Source: Croceibacterium salegens
GTDB taxonomy: Bacteria > Pseudomonadota > Alphaproteobacteria > Sphingomonadales > Sphingomonadaceae
Assembly (NCBI RefSeq): GCF_009827435.1
Contig: NZ_WTYM01000057.1
Span: 62,001 to 126,000, forward strand
Length of the DNA: 64,000 bases
Direction: 5' to 3'
Shown: piece after piece, positions 40,027 through 49,105 of the stretch
Layout of the letters: the number at the start of each line of letters is the position of its first letter
Numbering within the stretch: the stretch's first letter is position 1
Position numbers and translations under genes: made by a program
Notes under the pieces: model-generated
What the model saw: the letters and a program-made list of their open reading frames with translations, nothing else
Database searches by the model: none
Told to the model about the DNA's origin: nothing

Positions 40027-40602
40027 TTAGCCGGCGCGTTGTGTACGGCGCTCACGCCATTTGTCACGCATGTTGTCGCGTCTGGCCTTGCGCTCGGCAG
40101 CTGTGACGACACCGTTCTTGTCGGTGTCGGCCGCATCGAAGCGAGTCAGGGCGGCGGTTTCGAATTCGGCCAGCGTAATCGCGCCGTCGTTGTTCGCATC
40201 GGCACCGCGGATCAGGCCGCGCATGCCGGGACCGCCGTGCTTGCTGCGCATGGCCATCCGCGAGGCGTCACCGTCCGGGCCGGGGCCGCGGCGGTCGGTC
40301 CGCGCCTCGCCGCGCTGGTCGCGCCGTGCGTCGAATTCGGCAAAGCTGATCGAGCCGTTGTGATCGGTGTCGAGGCGGTCGAAGGCCTGCCTTTCGCGCG
40401 CTTCGCGGTCGGCCTTGTCGAGCTTGCCGTCGCCGTTCGCATCGAGGCGCTGGAATTCCTGCGTGGTGCGCTGTTCGACGGCGGCGCGGGTCAGGTCGCC
40501 CTGCGGGCCGGGTCCGGGCAGGCCTTCCTGCTGGGCGAGGACCGCGGTCGAACCGGTCAGGGCGATGGCGCCGGCGAGCAGCGCGAGGGTCAGTTTACGC
40601 AT
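40027..40602 (-). CDS. Exported EF-hand calcium-binding protein
   Basis: A 191-residue protein with signal peptide MRKLTLALLAGAIALTGSTA and cleavage near VLAQQ. Four EF-hand loops follow in two pairs: DANGDGKLDKAD, DTDHNGSISFAE, DANNDGAITLAE and DTDKNGVVTAAE. All have Asp at position 1 and Gly at position 6, as needed for calcium binding, but not all keep Glu at position 12. The linker is Arg/Gly/Asp rich. It is first in an operon with the response regulator and kinase, so it may feed a calcium or envelope signal to them; that link is inference from gene order. Confidence 0.88.
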   Translation of the reverse strand: MRKLTLALLAGAIALTGSTAVLAQQEGLPGPGPQGDLTRAAVEQRTTQEFQRLDANGDGKLDKADREARERQAFDRLDTDHNGSISFAEFDARRDQRGEARTDRRGPGPDGDASRMAMRSKHGGPGMRGLIRGADANNDGAITLAEFETAALTRFDAADTDKNGVVTAAERKARRDNMRDKWRERRTQRAG

Positions 40603-40795
40603 GGTCGGTCTCCGTCATCGGATCGGGTTGAGCAACGGGGCACCCCGCTTAAGGGGGGGAGGTCCGCGGCAGCCCCGTCACTCTTGATGCCGGTTCTAGG
40701 CTGCCAATGTCGCAGGGATTTGCCGGAAGCGGGCAAAAGTGTCGCAAATTGTCCGCCGGCGGACGCGGCGTTCATGCGCCCGCAAGTCGCACGGC

Positions 40796-41197
40796 TCAAC
40801 GCGGGCGGTGCTGGGTTCCCATGCCGGCGGTAACGAAGACCGCGCTGGCCTCGCCGTCGATATCGGCGGTGTGCCAGGTGCCCGGCGGGTTGATGACGTA
40901 TTCGCCCGGACCGATCGTCACCTCGGCGGCTTCCCCGTCGGGAAACTCCTGGTGCAGCGTCATGCTGCCCGCGGTGCACAGCACCACTTCGCCGCCCGCC
41001 GGGTGCATTTCCCACATCGGCCAGCTCTCGGTGAAGGTGTACATCGCCATGACCCGCGCCTCGTTGCCGTCGGCGGCATGGCGCTCGGCGTAATCGGCGT
41101 ACCACTGCATCGCCCGCTCATCGCGCGGGAACTCGGGCTGCTCGATGGCGGTGGCACCGAGACCGAGGTGGATCGGATAGGTGTCGAGCCGCGGCAT
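40796..41197 (-). CDS. Cupin domain protein
   Basis: A 133-residue single-domain cupin. The metal-binding motif regions are visible: WEMHPAGGEVVLCTAGSMTL (His and Glu of motif 1) and PPGTWHTADIDGEASAVFV (His of motif 2). The substrate is unknown. It lies 2 bases upstream of no other gene but directly downstream of the VOC gene (2-base gap), so the two are probably co-expressed. ATG 41197 is a good start. Confidence 0.82.
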   Translation of the reverse strand: MPRLDTYPIHLGLGATAIEQPEFPRDERAMQWYADYAERHAADGNEARVMAMYTFTESWPMWEMHPAGGEVVLCTAGSMTLHQEFPDGEAAEVTIGPGEYVINPPGTWHTADIDGEASAVFVTAGMGTQHRPR

Positions 41198-41199
41198 CG

Positions 41200-41580
41200 C
41201 TACTGCTCCTGCGGGGGCATGAAGAAGGCGACCAGCTTGTTGCCGTCCGGGTCGCGGAAATAGGCGGCGTAGAACGCCTCGCCGCGCGGCCCGGGTGGCC
41301 CCTCGTCGCTGCCGCCGTTGGCGAGGGCGTGGTCGTAGATCTGGTGGACCTTGTCCGTGCTGTCGACGGGAATGCCGAACATCGAACCGTTGCCGCCGGT
41401 CGCGGGCTCGCCATTGAGCGGTTTGATCACACCGATCATCGCGCCCTTGTCGGGCGTGCTCCAGGTGATCACCCGGTCGGTTTCGAAGGCGCGTTGCGCC
41501 CCGACGATCCCGGCGATTACATCATAGAACTTCCCCGCCCTTTCGAGGTCGTTGGTCCCCATGGTCGCATAGCCGAGCAT
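41200..41580 (-). CDS. VOC (glyoxalase/bleomycin resistance/dioxygenase) family protein
   Basis: A 126-residue protein with the paired beta-alpha-beta-beta-beta modules of the VOC superfamily: MLGYATMGTNDLERAGKFYD at the start and FYAAYFRDPDGNKLVAFFMP at the end. The first metal ligand is usually His at the position of Tyr4 here, so lyase activity is doubtful. It sits between aminopeptidase P and the cupin gene, all on the minus strand. Confidence 0.85.
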   Translation of the reverse strand: MLGYATMGTNDLERAGKFYDVIAGIVGAQRAFETDRVITWSTPDKGAMIGVIKPLNGEPATGGNGSMFGIPVDSTDKVHQIYDHALANGGSDEGPPGPRGEAFYAAYFRDPDGNKLVAFFMPPQEQ

Positions 41581-41602
41581 CGTCTTCTCCCCTTGCCCCG
41601 CG

Positions 41603-43408
41603 TCAGATCGGCGCGCAGGCCGCTTCGAGCCAGGCGAGGTCCTCGCCGCTGAGCTGCGGTGCCAGCACCTCGAGCACGCGCGCGTGATAGCCGTTCCACC
41701 ACGCCACGTCTTCCCCCGACAGCATGTCGAGATCGACCAGCGTGCGGTCGATCGGCACCAGCGTCAGCGTTTCGAAGCCGAGCCACTCGCCCTCCATGGC
41801 GGCAATCTCGCGCTTCTCGACCAGCACCAGGTTCTCGATGCGGATGCCGAAATGGCCGGCCTTGTAATAGCCCGGCTCGTTCGAGAGGATCATTCCGGCC
41901 ATCAGTTCCTGGTCGGTCCCGGCCTGCCCGCCGCGCGGCTTGGCGATGCGCTGCGGCCCCTCGTGGACGCTGAGGAAGCTGCCGACGCCGTGGCCCGTGC
42001 CGTGCGCATAGTCGACGCCCGCTGCCCACAGGAACTGTCGCGCCAGGGTGTCGAGCTGGGCGCCGCTGGTGCCTTGCGGGAAGGTCTGCAGCGCCAGCGC
42101 GATGTGGCCCTTGAGCACGCGGGTGTAGCGGTCCTTGTGTTCGGCCGTGGGTTCTCCAGGACCGATCCACACCGTGCGGGTGATGTCGGTCGTGCCGTCG
42201 CTGTACTGGCCGCCCGAATCGACCAGGAATACGCTGCCGGGATCGATCGGCAGGTCGCTTTCCTCGTCGACCTTGTAGTGCGGGATCGCGGCATGCGGGC
42301 CGGCGGCGGAGATGGTGTCGAACGAGAGGTCCCTGAGCAGCCCGGTCTCTTCGCGGAAGGCCTGCAATTGCGCCGCGGCGCTGAGCTCGGTTTCGCCGCC
42401 CTTGGGCGCTTCATTTTCGAGCCAGCGGAGGAACCGCGTCACCGCCGCGCCGTCGCGGGCCTGCGCATCGCGTTGGCCCTGCTGTTCGACCGGGTTCTTG
42501 ATCGCCTTGGGCAGGATCGTCGGGTCGCGCACCGCAATAGCGGTCGCACCGGCGACTTCGAGCGCCTGGAAGATCGCCGCGACGCCGAAATTGGGATCGA
42601 CCGCGACCTTCTTTCCGCCGAGTTCGCCGAGCGCCTTCTCGAAGTCGAGGCGCGGACGGATCGTCACCGCGTTGCCGAGGTGCTTGGCCAGTTCCGGGGT
42701 GACCTTTTCGGGCGCGATGAACAGTTCGGCGGTGCCGTCGTCATGCGCGATCACATAGGATAGCGCGACCGGCGTGCGCTCGACGTCCGAGCCGCGGATG
42801 TTGAGCAGCCAGGCGATCGAATCGAGCGCGCTGATGACGGTCGCATCGACGCCCTGCGATTTCATCCAGTCGGCGACCTCGGCGCGCTTCTCGGCGCTGG
42901 CGCGCCCGGCGTTGGCGTTGGTGTGGACCACCGCGACCGCCGCCGAGGGTTCGGGCCGGTCGGCCCAGACGGCATCGATCGGGTTGCTCTCGACCGCGAC
43001 AAGCTCGCCGCCGATCTTCTTGAGCGCGCTGGCCGTGCCCTGAGCCCAGCCGCGCGAGTGCAGCCAGGCATCGAAGCCGATCTTCGCGCCTTCGGGCGCA
43101 TTGGCCTTGAGCCACTCGGCCGGGCTCGTCTCCATGCTCGACTGGTATTCGTAGAGCTTGCCGTCGACCTGTTCGCGGACCTGCACGGTGTAGCGGCCAT
43201 CGACGAACATGGCGGCCTTGTCTTTGAGCACCACGGCGGTCCCGGCGCTGCCGCCGAAGCCGGTCAGCCAGGCGAGGCGCTGGGCGTAGCCGCCGACGTA
43301 TTCGCTCATGTGCTCGTCGGAAATCGGGACGACGAAGCCGTCGAGCCCGCGCCGGCCAAGCTCCTTGCGCAGCGCGTCGAGACGGGCTTCGTGGGTTTGC
43401 ATCAGCAT
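41603..43408 (-). CDS. pepP: Aminopeptidase P family protein (M24B Xaa-Pro aminopeptidase)
   Basis: A 601-residue three-domain M24B metallopeptidase of the long, eukaryotic XPNPEP1-like type. The N-terminal creatinase-like domains start at LRKELGRRGLDGFVVPISDE. The catalytic domain has its dinuclear metal ligands in VDSGGQYSDGTTDITRTVW, GTGHGVGSFLSVHEGP, SNEPGYYKAGHFGIRIENL and MEGEWLGFETLT. It removes N-terminal residues before proline. ATG 43408 and ATG 43402 are both possible starts. The same frame runs open far upstream, antisense to the S9 peptidase, but that part is noncoding. Confidence 0.93.
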   Translation of the reverse strand: MLMQTHEARLDALRKELGRRGLDGFVVPISDEHMSEYVGGYAQRLAWLTGFGGSAGTAVVLKDKAAMFVDGRYTVQVREQVDGKLYEYQSSMETSPAEWLKANAPEGAKIGFDAWLHSRGWAQGTASALKKIGGELVAVESNPIDAVWADRPEPSAAVAVVHTNANAGRASAEKRAEVADWMKSQGVDATVISALDSIAWLLNIRGSDVERTPVALSYVIAHDDGTAELFIAPEKVTPELAKHLGNAVTIRPRLDFEKALGELGGKKVAVDPNFGVAAIFQALEVAGATAIAVRDPTILPKAIKNPVEQQGQRDAQARDGAAVTRFLRWLENEAPKGGETELSAAAQLQAFREETGLLRDLSFDTISAAGPHAAIPHYKVDEESDLPIDPGSVFLVDSGGQYSDGTTDITRTVWIGPGEPTAEHKDRYTRVLKGHIALALQTFPQGTSGAQLDTLARQFLWAAGVDYAHGTGHGVGSFLSVHEGPQRIAKPRGGQAGTDQELMAGMILSNEPGYYKAGHFGIRIENLVLVEKREIAAMEGEWLGFETLTLVPIDRTLVDLDMLSGEDVAWWNGYHARVLEVLAPQLSGEDLAWLEAACAPI

Positions 43409-43522
43409 TGCGGGACGACTCCGGTTTCGAATGTAAGCATGTCCGGGCTGTAATCGCATCGGGCGCTTGGTTCCAGTGCAGTGGTCCTTCCATCGCGCGG
43501 CGAAGCGGCTACATGGGCGGCC

Positions 43523-45586
43523 ATGAACGATACCATCCCGCTCGCGCCGCCGGTTGCCGCGAAGAAGCCCTCTGCCGTCACTCACCACGGCATCACCGTC
43601 AGCGACGATTACGCCTGGTTGCGCGATGCCGGATATCCCAAGGTCGAGGATGCGGAGGTGCTCGCCCACCTCGCCGCCGAAAACGCCTGGTTCGAAGCGC
43701 GGATGAAGCCGCACGAGGAGACCGTCGAGGCGCTGTTCAAGGAAATGCGCGCGCGTATCAAGGAGGCCGACAAGTCGGTGCCGCAGAAGGACGGCGACTG
43801 GCTCTACTGGATCGAGTTCGAGGAAGGCGCCGAATACAAGAAGTGGTGGCGCAAACCGGTCGCCGGCGGGGATGACGAGCTGATCCTCGACGAAGTCGCG
43901 CTGGCGGAGGGCAAGGACTACTTCCGCCTCGGGGCGCTGTCGGTTTCCAATGACGGCAAGCTGCTCGCCTATTCGGTCGACGACAACGGCTCGGAACGCT
44001 TCACCGCGAAGATCAAGGACCTCGCCACCGGCGAACACCTCGCCGACGAAATCCCCGGCACGCTGTCCTCGCTGGTCTGGGTCGCGGGCGACACCGGCCT
44101 GGTCTACTCGCTTGCCAACGAGAACTGGCGCACCGACAACGTCCGCCTGCACTGGCTCGGCAAGCCGATCGACACCGATATCGAGCTCTACCACGAGGAC
44201 GACGAAGGCTTCCGCGTCGGCGCTTCGCTCTCGGCGCAGGAAGACTGGATCGTCATGGCCGCGGGCGATCACGAGACGAGCGAATGCTGGCTGGTGCCCG
44301 CCGCGGATCCCACCGCCAAGCCCCGGCTGGTCAAGGCGCGACAGAAGGGCGTCGAATACGACGTCGACGTGCGCGACGGCACCGTCTGGGTCCATGCCAA
44401 CGACACCCACGAGAATTTCCGCGTCGCCACCGCGCCGTTCGACACGCCGGACAAGTGGGAAACGCTGATCGAGGGGACGGATCAGCTCTATCTCACCGGC
44501 TTCGAGCTGTTCCGCGACTTCTACGTCATCGAAGGGCGGCTCGGCGGGCTCGATCGGATCGAGATCCGCTACTACGACGACCCCGCCCGCATCGAGCCGG
44601 TCGAGTTTCCCGAGGCGAGCTACAGCGCCGGGACCGGGAGCAACCCCGAATACGAGCAGACCGTACTGCGCATGTCCTACGAGAGCATGATCAGCCCGGC
44701 GAGCACCTACGATTACGACGTGGCCACGCGCGAGCTGACGCTGCTCAAGCGGCAGGAGATCCCCTCGGGCTACGACCGAGACCTCTATGCCACCGAACGG
44801 CTCGAGATCGCCGCCCGCGACGGCACACCGATCCCGGTCAGCGTGATGTACCGCAAGGACCGCAAGAGCCCCGGACCGCTGCACCTCTACGGCTACGGCG
44901 CCTATGGCATCGCCATCCCGCCGGGCTTTTCGACCACGCGGCTCAGCCTCGTCGACCGCGGCTTCGCCTATGCCATCGCCCACATCCGCGGCGGGGACGA
45001 CTTGGGGCGCGCCTGGTACAAGGCGGGCAAGCTCGAAAGCCGGGTCAACACCTTCACCGATTTCGTCGACGTGGCGCGCGGCCTGATCGACCGCGGGCTG
45101 ACCGAGGCGGGGCGCATTTCGATCTCGGGCGGCTCGGCTGGCGGCGAACTGATGGGCGCGGTGGTCAATTCGAACCCCGAGCTGTGGGGCGCGGTCGTGG
45201 CGCACGTCCCCTTCGTCGACGTGCTGGCGACGATGCTCGACGCCTCGCTGCCGCTGACGCCGGGCGAATGGCCCGAATGGGGCAACCCGATCGAGGACCA
45301 GGCGGCGTTCGAGCTGATCCGCTCGTACAGCCCCTACGACAACGTGCGCGCGCAGGACTATCCGCCGCTGCTCGTCACCGCCGGGCTCAACGATCCGCGC
45401 GTGACCTACTGGGAGCCGGCCAAATGGGTCGCCCGCCTGCGCGAGATGAAGACGGACGGCAACGAACTGCTCTTGAAGACCAACATGGGCGCGGGCCACG
45501 GCGGAAAGTCCGGGCGGTTCCAGAGCCTGCACGAAACGGCCGAGGAATTCGCCTTCATCCTGTGGCAGATGGGCGTCGAGGGCTGA
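43523..45586 (+). CDS. ptrB: S9 family peptidase, oligopeptidase B type
   Basis: A 687-residue prolyl-oligopeptidase-family serine peptidase. A seven-bladed propeller occupies roughly residues 75-400. The alpha/beta hydrolase domain then has the nucleophile in ISISGGSAGGELMGAVVN, the acid around TAGLNDPRVTYWEPAK and the His in MGAGHGGKSGR. The N-terminal YAWLRD and the late HLYGYGAYGI match oligopeptidase B, which cuts short peptides after Lys or Arg. ATG 43523 is chosen because upstream in-frame sequence is noncoding. No signal peptide is seen, so it should be cytosolic. Confidence 0.92.
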   Translation: MNDTIPLAPPVAAKKPSAVTHHGITVSDDYAWLRDAGYPKVEDAEVLAHLAAENAWFEARMKPHEETVEALFKEMRARIKEADKSVPQKDGDWLYWIEFEEGAEYKKWWRKPVAGGDDELILDEVALAEGKDYFRLGALSVSNDGKLLAYSVDDNGSERFTAKIKDLATGEHLADEIPGTLSSLVWVAGDTGLVYSLANENWRTDNVRLHWLGKPIDTDIELYHEDDEGFRVGASLSAQEDWIVMAAGDHETSECWLVPAADPTAKPRLVKARQKGVEYDVDVRDGTVWVHANDTHENFRVATAPFDTPDKWETLIEGTDQLYLTGFELFRDFYVIEGRLGGLDRIEIRYYDDPARIEPVEFPEASYSAGTGSNPEYEQTVLRMSYESMISPASTYDYDVATRELTLLKRQEIPSGYDRDLYATERLEIAARDGTPIPVSVMYRKDRKSPGPLHLYGYGAYGIAIPPGFSTTRLSLVDRGFAYAIAHIRGGDDLGRAWYKAGKLESRVNTFTDFVDVARGLIDRGLTEAGRISISGGSAGGELMGAVVNSNPELWGAVVAHVPFVDVLATMLDASLPLTPGEWPEWGNPIEDQAAFELIRSYSPYDNVRAQDYPPLLVTAGLNDPRVTYWEPAKWVARLREMKTDGNELLLKTNMGAGHGGKSGRFQSLHETAEEFAFILWQMGVEG

Positions 45587-45588
45587 GA

Positions 45589-45993
45589 ATGGCCAACACC
45601 TACACTATGACCTTCATCGCCTTGCCCGAGCACATCGACGAGATCGGGCACGTCAACAATGCGGTGTGGGTCCGATGGATGGAGGATATAGCCACGGCTC
45701 ACTGGATGGCGGATGCCGCGCCGGAGCATGTGGCGGCCTATGCCTGGGTCGTGACCCGACACGAGATCGACTATCGCGGCAACGTCAGCGAGGGGGACGA
45801 GGTGATCGCCACGACCGAGATTCGCGAAGGGCCAAGCGGCGCGCGGTTCGACCGGCATTTCACCTTCACCGATTCCGCCGGCAAGGTGCTCGTCAGGGCG
45901 AAGACGACCTGGGCGATGGTCGAACGGGCGACCTGGCGGCTGATGCGCGTGCCGAAGGAAGTTTCGGCCCCGTTCCTGGCTGGCAGCGACTAG
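45589..45993 (+). CDS. Acyl-CoA thioesterase (hot-dog fold, YbgC/FcbC type)
   Basis: A 134-residue thioesterase. The 4HBT-type active-site segment is LPEHIDEIGHVNNAVWVRWM, in which Asp/Glu and His-Val-Asn-Asn are characteristic, followed by RHEIDYRGNVSEGDEVIA. The start is 2 bases after the S9 peptidase stop, so they are likely one transcript. The stop overlaps the convergent diguanylate cyclase stop by 4 bases. The natural acyl-CoA is unknown. Confidence 0.9.
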   Translation: MANTYTMTFIALPEHIDEIGHVNNAVWVRWMEDIATAHWMADAAPEHVAAYAWVVTRHEIDYRGNVSEGDEVIATTEIREGPSGARFDRHFTFTDSAGKVLVRAKTTWAMVERATWRLMRVPKEVSAPFLAGSD

Positions 45994-47732
45994 CCGGCAG
46001 CCTGCTTCCTGCGCCGGCGTTCCCGCGCGCGCGGCACGAAGAGCGTGAGCTTCTCGCCGACAGTGCGATTGCGCCCGTTCTGCTTGGCTTCGTAGAGCAG
46101 CTGGTCGGCGCGCTCGTAGATCGACTGGAAACTGCCTTCCATCTTCGCATCGGCGGGAAGTTCGACCATGCCCATGCTGGCGGTGATCATCCGGTCCAGC
46201 CCGCCGACCTTGGCGGCGACCTGCGTGGGGATTGCCTGCCGCCGCCGCTCGGCGCGCCCTGCGGTATCGGCTCCGCGAAGGAGGAGCATGAACTCCTCGC
46301 CGCCCATGCGGAAGGCGAGGGTATTCCGGTCGGGCGCGAGGGCGATTGCCACGGCGCGCAACACCTCGTCGCCGCGAGCATGGCCGTGGGTGTCGTTGAT
46401 CTGCTTGAAGCGATCGAGATCGACGATGGCGAGCGTGCTGAACCCTTCCGAGCGCAGGACATCCCATCGCTCCTCGATCAGGCGGCGGTTGAGCAGTCCG
46501 GTGAGCGAATCCCGCTCGGACAGCCGTTCCAGCAGCCGCGCCTCGGTCTGGGCCTCGTCGCGCTGGTTCTTGAGCGCCATGAAGCGGTCGGCCACACCCA
46601 GCGTGGTGGCAATGATGTCGAACACGCAGCCGAAGTAGAACAGCATCATTGCCTCGGTCGGCTGGAGCAGCAGCGTAAGCTGGCCGAGCTCGCGGATCAC
46701 TCCCACAGCCAGCATCGGTAGCCAGCCGATCAACTGGAACTTGGCGGCGCGGCTTCCCCGCCGCAGGGCATCGACCACCATCCAGAACAGCAGCGCGAGG
46801 ATCGGCAGGTATCCTGCATAGTAGAGATCGGTCTGCACTTCGCGGGCGACGAACGGGAAGAAGGCATGTCCCGCGCTGATGGCCAGCGCCCAACATGCCG
46901 CCCAGGGCAACGATCGGCGAAGGACAGGGTGCAGCTTGCCGGGTTCGATGAAGCTGTAGGCGAACATCGCCCCGGCCACGACCGCCAGCCCGAAGGCCAG
47001 CGAGGTGAGCTTGCTCAGCGTCGGGACCGCAAGGTCGACGATGTAGGTCGAAAGCCCGGAATTGACGAGGATCGTCAGCAGCAGCGAGAGCGCCAGGGCG
47101 CTGTGCCACAGCACGAAGCGCTCGCGCAGGATGCGGTAGAAGACGGCGTTGAAGATCAGCGGCAGCACCAGCATGCCGCACAGCGCGGACAGCAGCAGCA
47201 GCAGTCTTCTCCCGCCCGGATGGTCGCCCGGGTCGTTCGGCGCAATGTGGGCGTCATGCAAGGCCACCTGGTGAGTCGCCAGGTCGAACGCGGCCACTAC
47301 CTCGCGCGTGTCCGGGCCGATGGTTGGCAGCGGAGCCTTGACGAAACCGCCTGTCTGGGCGGGCAGGAGCTGCTCGTTTGCATAAATGGCCGAGCGCACG
47401 GCTCCGTCTGCATCGATTGCCAGGAGACGCACATTTTCGAGCGGACTGCGTCGCGTGACGAGAAAGCGCGGCAATGGCTTGCTGCGGTCAATTCCGAACC
47501 GCAGCAGCGTCCGTTCCGGCTCAAGCGAAACCTTCCTGTCGCGGCAGTTCCAGCGGTTAGGATCTGCGACGACACTGGCGATTGGCTCTGCGAGGTCGGA
47601 AGTCGCGACGCAGTAATCGCGGGTGGCGAGGGAATCGGGAGGAGGAGCGGGGCGAGCAGGTGTGGCGGCGAAAAGCGCCCACAGCACGGCCGCGGGCACG
47701 AGAAGCACCCTGAATATCGCCCCGATCCACAT
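45990..47732 (-). CDS. Membrane diguanylate cyclase with a 7TM sensory region
   Basis: A 580-residue protein. A signal sequence and a periplasmic domain of about 160 residues (7TMR-DISM-like) precede seven hydrophobic helices. A short coiled coil (LKNQRDEAQTEARLLERLSE) then leads to a GGDEF domain: RDSLTGLLNRRLIEERW, DLDRFKQINDTHGHARGDEV and the active-site loop FRMGGEEFMLLL. GGEEF is catalytically competent in known cyclases. I see no RxxD inhibitory site five residues before it. It should make cyclic di-GMP in response to an extracytoplasmic cue. Two PilZ proteins are encoded at 53855 and 54309. Confidence 0.92.
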   Translation of the reverse strand: MWIGAIFRVLLVPAAVLWALFAATPARPAPPPDSLATRDYCVATSDLAEPIASVVADPNRWNCRDRKVSLEPERTLLRFGIDRSKPLPRFLVTRRSPLENVRLLAIDADGAVRSAIYANEQLLPAQTGGFVKAPLPTIGPDTREVVAAFDLATHQVALHDAHIAPNDPGDHPGGRRLLLLLSALCGMLVLPLIFNAVFYRILRERFVLWHSALALSLLLTILVNSGLSTYIVDLAVPTLSKLTSLAFGLAVVAGAMFAYSFIEPGKLHPVLRRSLPWAACWALAISAGHAFFPFVAREVQTDLYYAGYLPILALLFWMVVDALRRGSRAAKFQLIGWLPMLAVGVIRELGQLTLLLQPTEAMMLFYFGCVFDIIATTLGVADRFMALKNQRDEAQTEARLLERLSERDSLTGLLNRRLIEERWDVLRSEGFSTLAIVDLDRFKQINDTHGHARGDEVLRAVAIALAPDRNTLAFRMGGEEFMLLLRGADTAGRAERRRQAIPTQVAAKVGGLDRMITASMGMVELPADAKMEGSFQSIYERADQLLYEAKQNGRNRTVGEKLTLFVPRARERRRRKQAAG

Positions 47733-47791
47733 GGATGGGACCCTAAATACCGTTGGTTATCGGGCAGTTAAGCCGAGGGCGACAAATACCC

Positions 47792-48907
47792 CTAAGCGAG
47801 CAGTTCCGCGACCGGCTTCAGCTCGTATCCCAGCTCTGCAGCCACCGCCGGATAAGTTACCTGCCCCGCGTGGACGTTCAGCCCTTCGGCCAGGTGCGGG
47901 TCTGTCCGCATGGCTTCCTTCCAGCCGAGGTCCGCGATCCGCAGCGCATGCGGCAGGGTCACGTTGTTGAGCGCGTAGGTACTGGTGCGGCTGACAGCGC
48001 CGGGCATGTTAGCGACGCAGTAGTGCACGATCTCGTCGATCAAGTAGGTCGGATCGTCGTGCGTGGTCGCGTGGCTTGTCTCGAAGCAGCCGCCCTGGTC
48101 GATCGCGACATCGACCAGCACCGAGCCGGGCTTCATGCACTTGAGCATGTCGCGCGTGACGAGCTTTGGTGCCGCCGCTCCGGGGATCAGCACCGCGCCG
48201 ATGATCAGGTCGGCCTCGCAAACCGCTTCCTCGAGGTTGGCCTGGTTGGAAAAACGGGTCTTCGCCCGCGCCTCGAAATGGGTGCCGACCCGCTCCAGAA
48301 CTTCGGGATCGCGGTCCATGATGGTGACGTCCGCGCCCAAACCCGCGGCCATCTGCGCCGCGTTGAAGCCGACCACGCCGCCGCCGATAACGATGACCTT
48401 GCCCGGCATGACGCCCGGCACGCCGCCGAGCAACACGCCGCGACCGCCGTGGGCCTTCTCCAGCGCGGTGGCCCCGGCCTGGATGCTCATGCGGCCCGCG
48501 ACCTGGCTCATCGGCTTGAGCAGCGGGAGACCGCCACCCCGGCCGGTCACCGTTTCGTAGGCAATGGCGGTGACGCCCGACTGGACGAGATCGGCGGTCT
48601 GTTCGGGGTCGGGGGCGAGGTGGAGGTAGGTGTAGAGGATCTGCCCTTCGCGAAGCATTGCCCGCTCGCCAGCCTGCGGCTCCTTCACCTTGACGATCAT
48701 CTCGCACTCGGCGAACAGCAACTCCGGCCCGTCCTTGATGGTCGCGCCGGCGGCAATGTACTCGGAATCGCTTGCCCCGATGCCGAGTCCCGCGCCGCTT
48801 TCGATCCACACCTCATGACCGTGCGTCACCAGTTCCTTGGCACTCTCGGGTGTCAGGCCGACGCGGTATTCGCGGTTCTTGATTTCCCTGGGGCAACCGA
48901 TGCGCAT
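47792..48907 (-). CDS. ald: Alanine dehydrogenase
   Basis: A 371-residue NAD-dependent enzyme interconverting L-alanine and pyruvate plus ammonia. The N-terminus [20 protein letters not shown] is diagnostic; VKVKEPQ holds the substrate lysine and YTYLHLAPD the catalytic histidine. The NAD fold is [20 protein letters not shown], and the late part has [15 protein letters not shown]-type sequence. The length is normal. The gene diverges from the porin gene, and the 198-base gap between them holds a Pho box close to the porin side. Confidence 0.96.
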   Translation of the reverse strand: MRIGCPREIKNREYRVGLTPESAKELVTHGHEVWIESGAGLGIGASDSEYIAAGATIKDGPELLFAECEMIVKVKEPQAGERAMLREGQILYTYLHLAPDPEQTADLVQSGVTAIAYETVTGRGGGLPLLKPMSQVAGRMSIQAGATALEKAHGGRGVLLGGVPGVMPGKVIVIGGGVVGFNAAQMAAGLGADVTIMDRDPEVLERVGTHFEARAKTRFSNQANLEEAVCEADLIIGAVLIPGAAAPKLVTRDMLKCMKPGSVLVDVAIDQGGCFETSHATTHDDPTYLIDEIVHYCVANMPGAVSRTSTYALNNVTLPHALRIADLGWKEAMRTDPHLAEGLNVHAGQVTYPAVAAELGYELKPVAELLA

Positions 48908-49025
48908 GGCAATCTCCTCGTATGCGAGAGGCCGTTACAAGTGAAACCGGTTGCACGCAATGGGACGCCGGCAGCCGCCTCATCAACGTAGCTTGTCCAC
49001 AAGTTATCCCGCCGGGAAACAATCG

Positions 49026-49043
49026 CTGTCACGCCGCTGTAAC
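49026..49043 (+). promoter_or_regulatory. Pho box upstream of the porin gene
   Basis: Two 7-mers, CTGTCAC and CTGTAAC, are separated by 4 bases (11-base periodicity), matching the PhoB site. The box ends 62 bases before the porin ATG. A second, better box precedes pstS, which supports phosphate control of both genes. Confidence 0.8.
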
Positions 49044-49105
49044 ATCTCGCGCCTAGCGGGCCGGAACGTCACATCATGGACATACGAAAGTCAGGATAAA
49101 GTCAT

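Noticed and set aside
43409-45532. Upstream extension of the aminopeptidase P frame to 1309 codons
   Set aside because: The extra 700 codons are antisense to the oligopeptidase B gene and lack any domain; the family N-terminus fits the ATG at 43408 or 43402.
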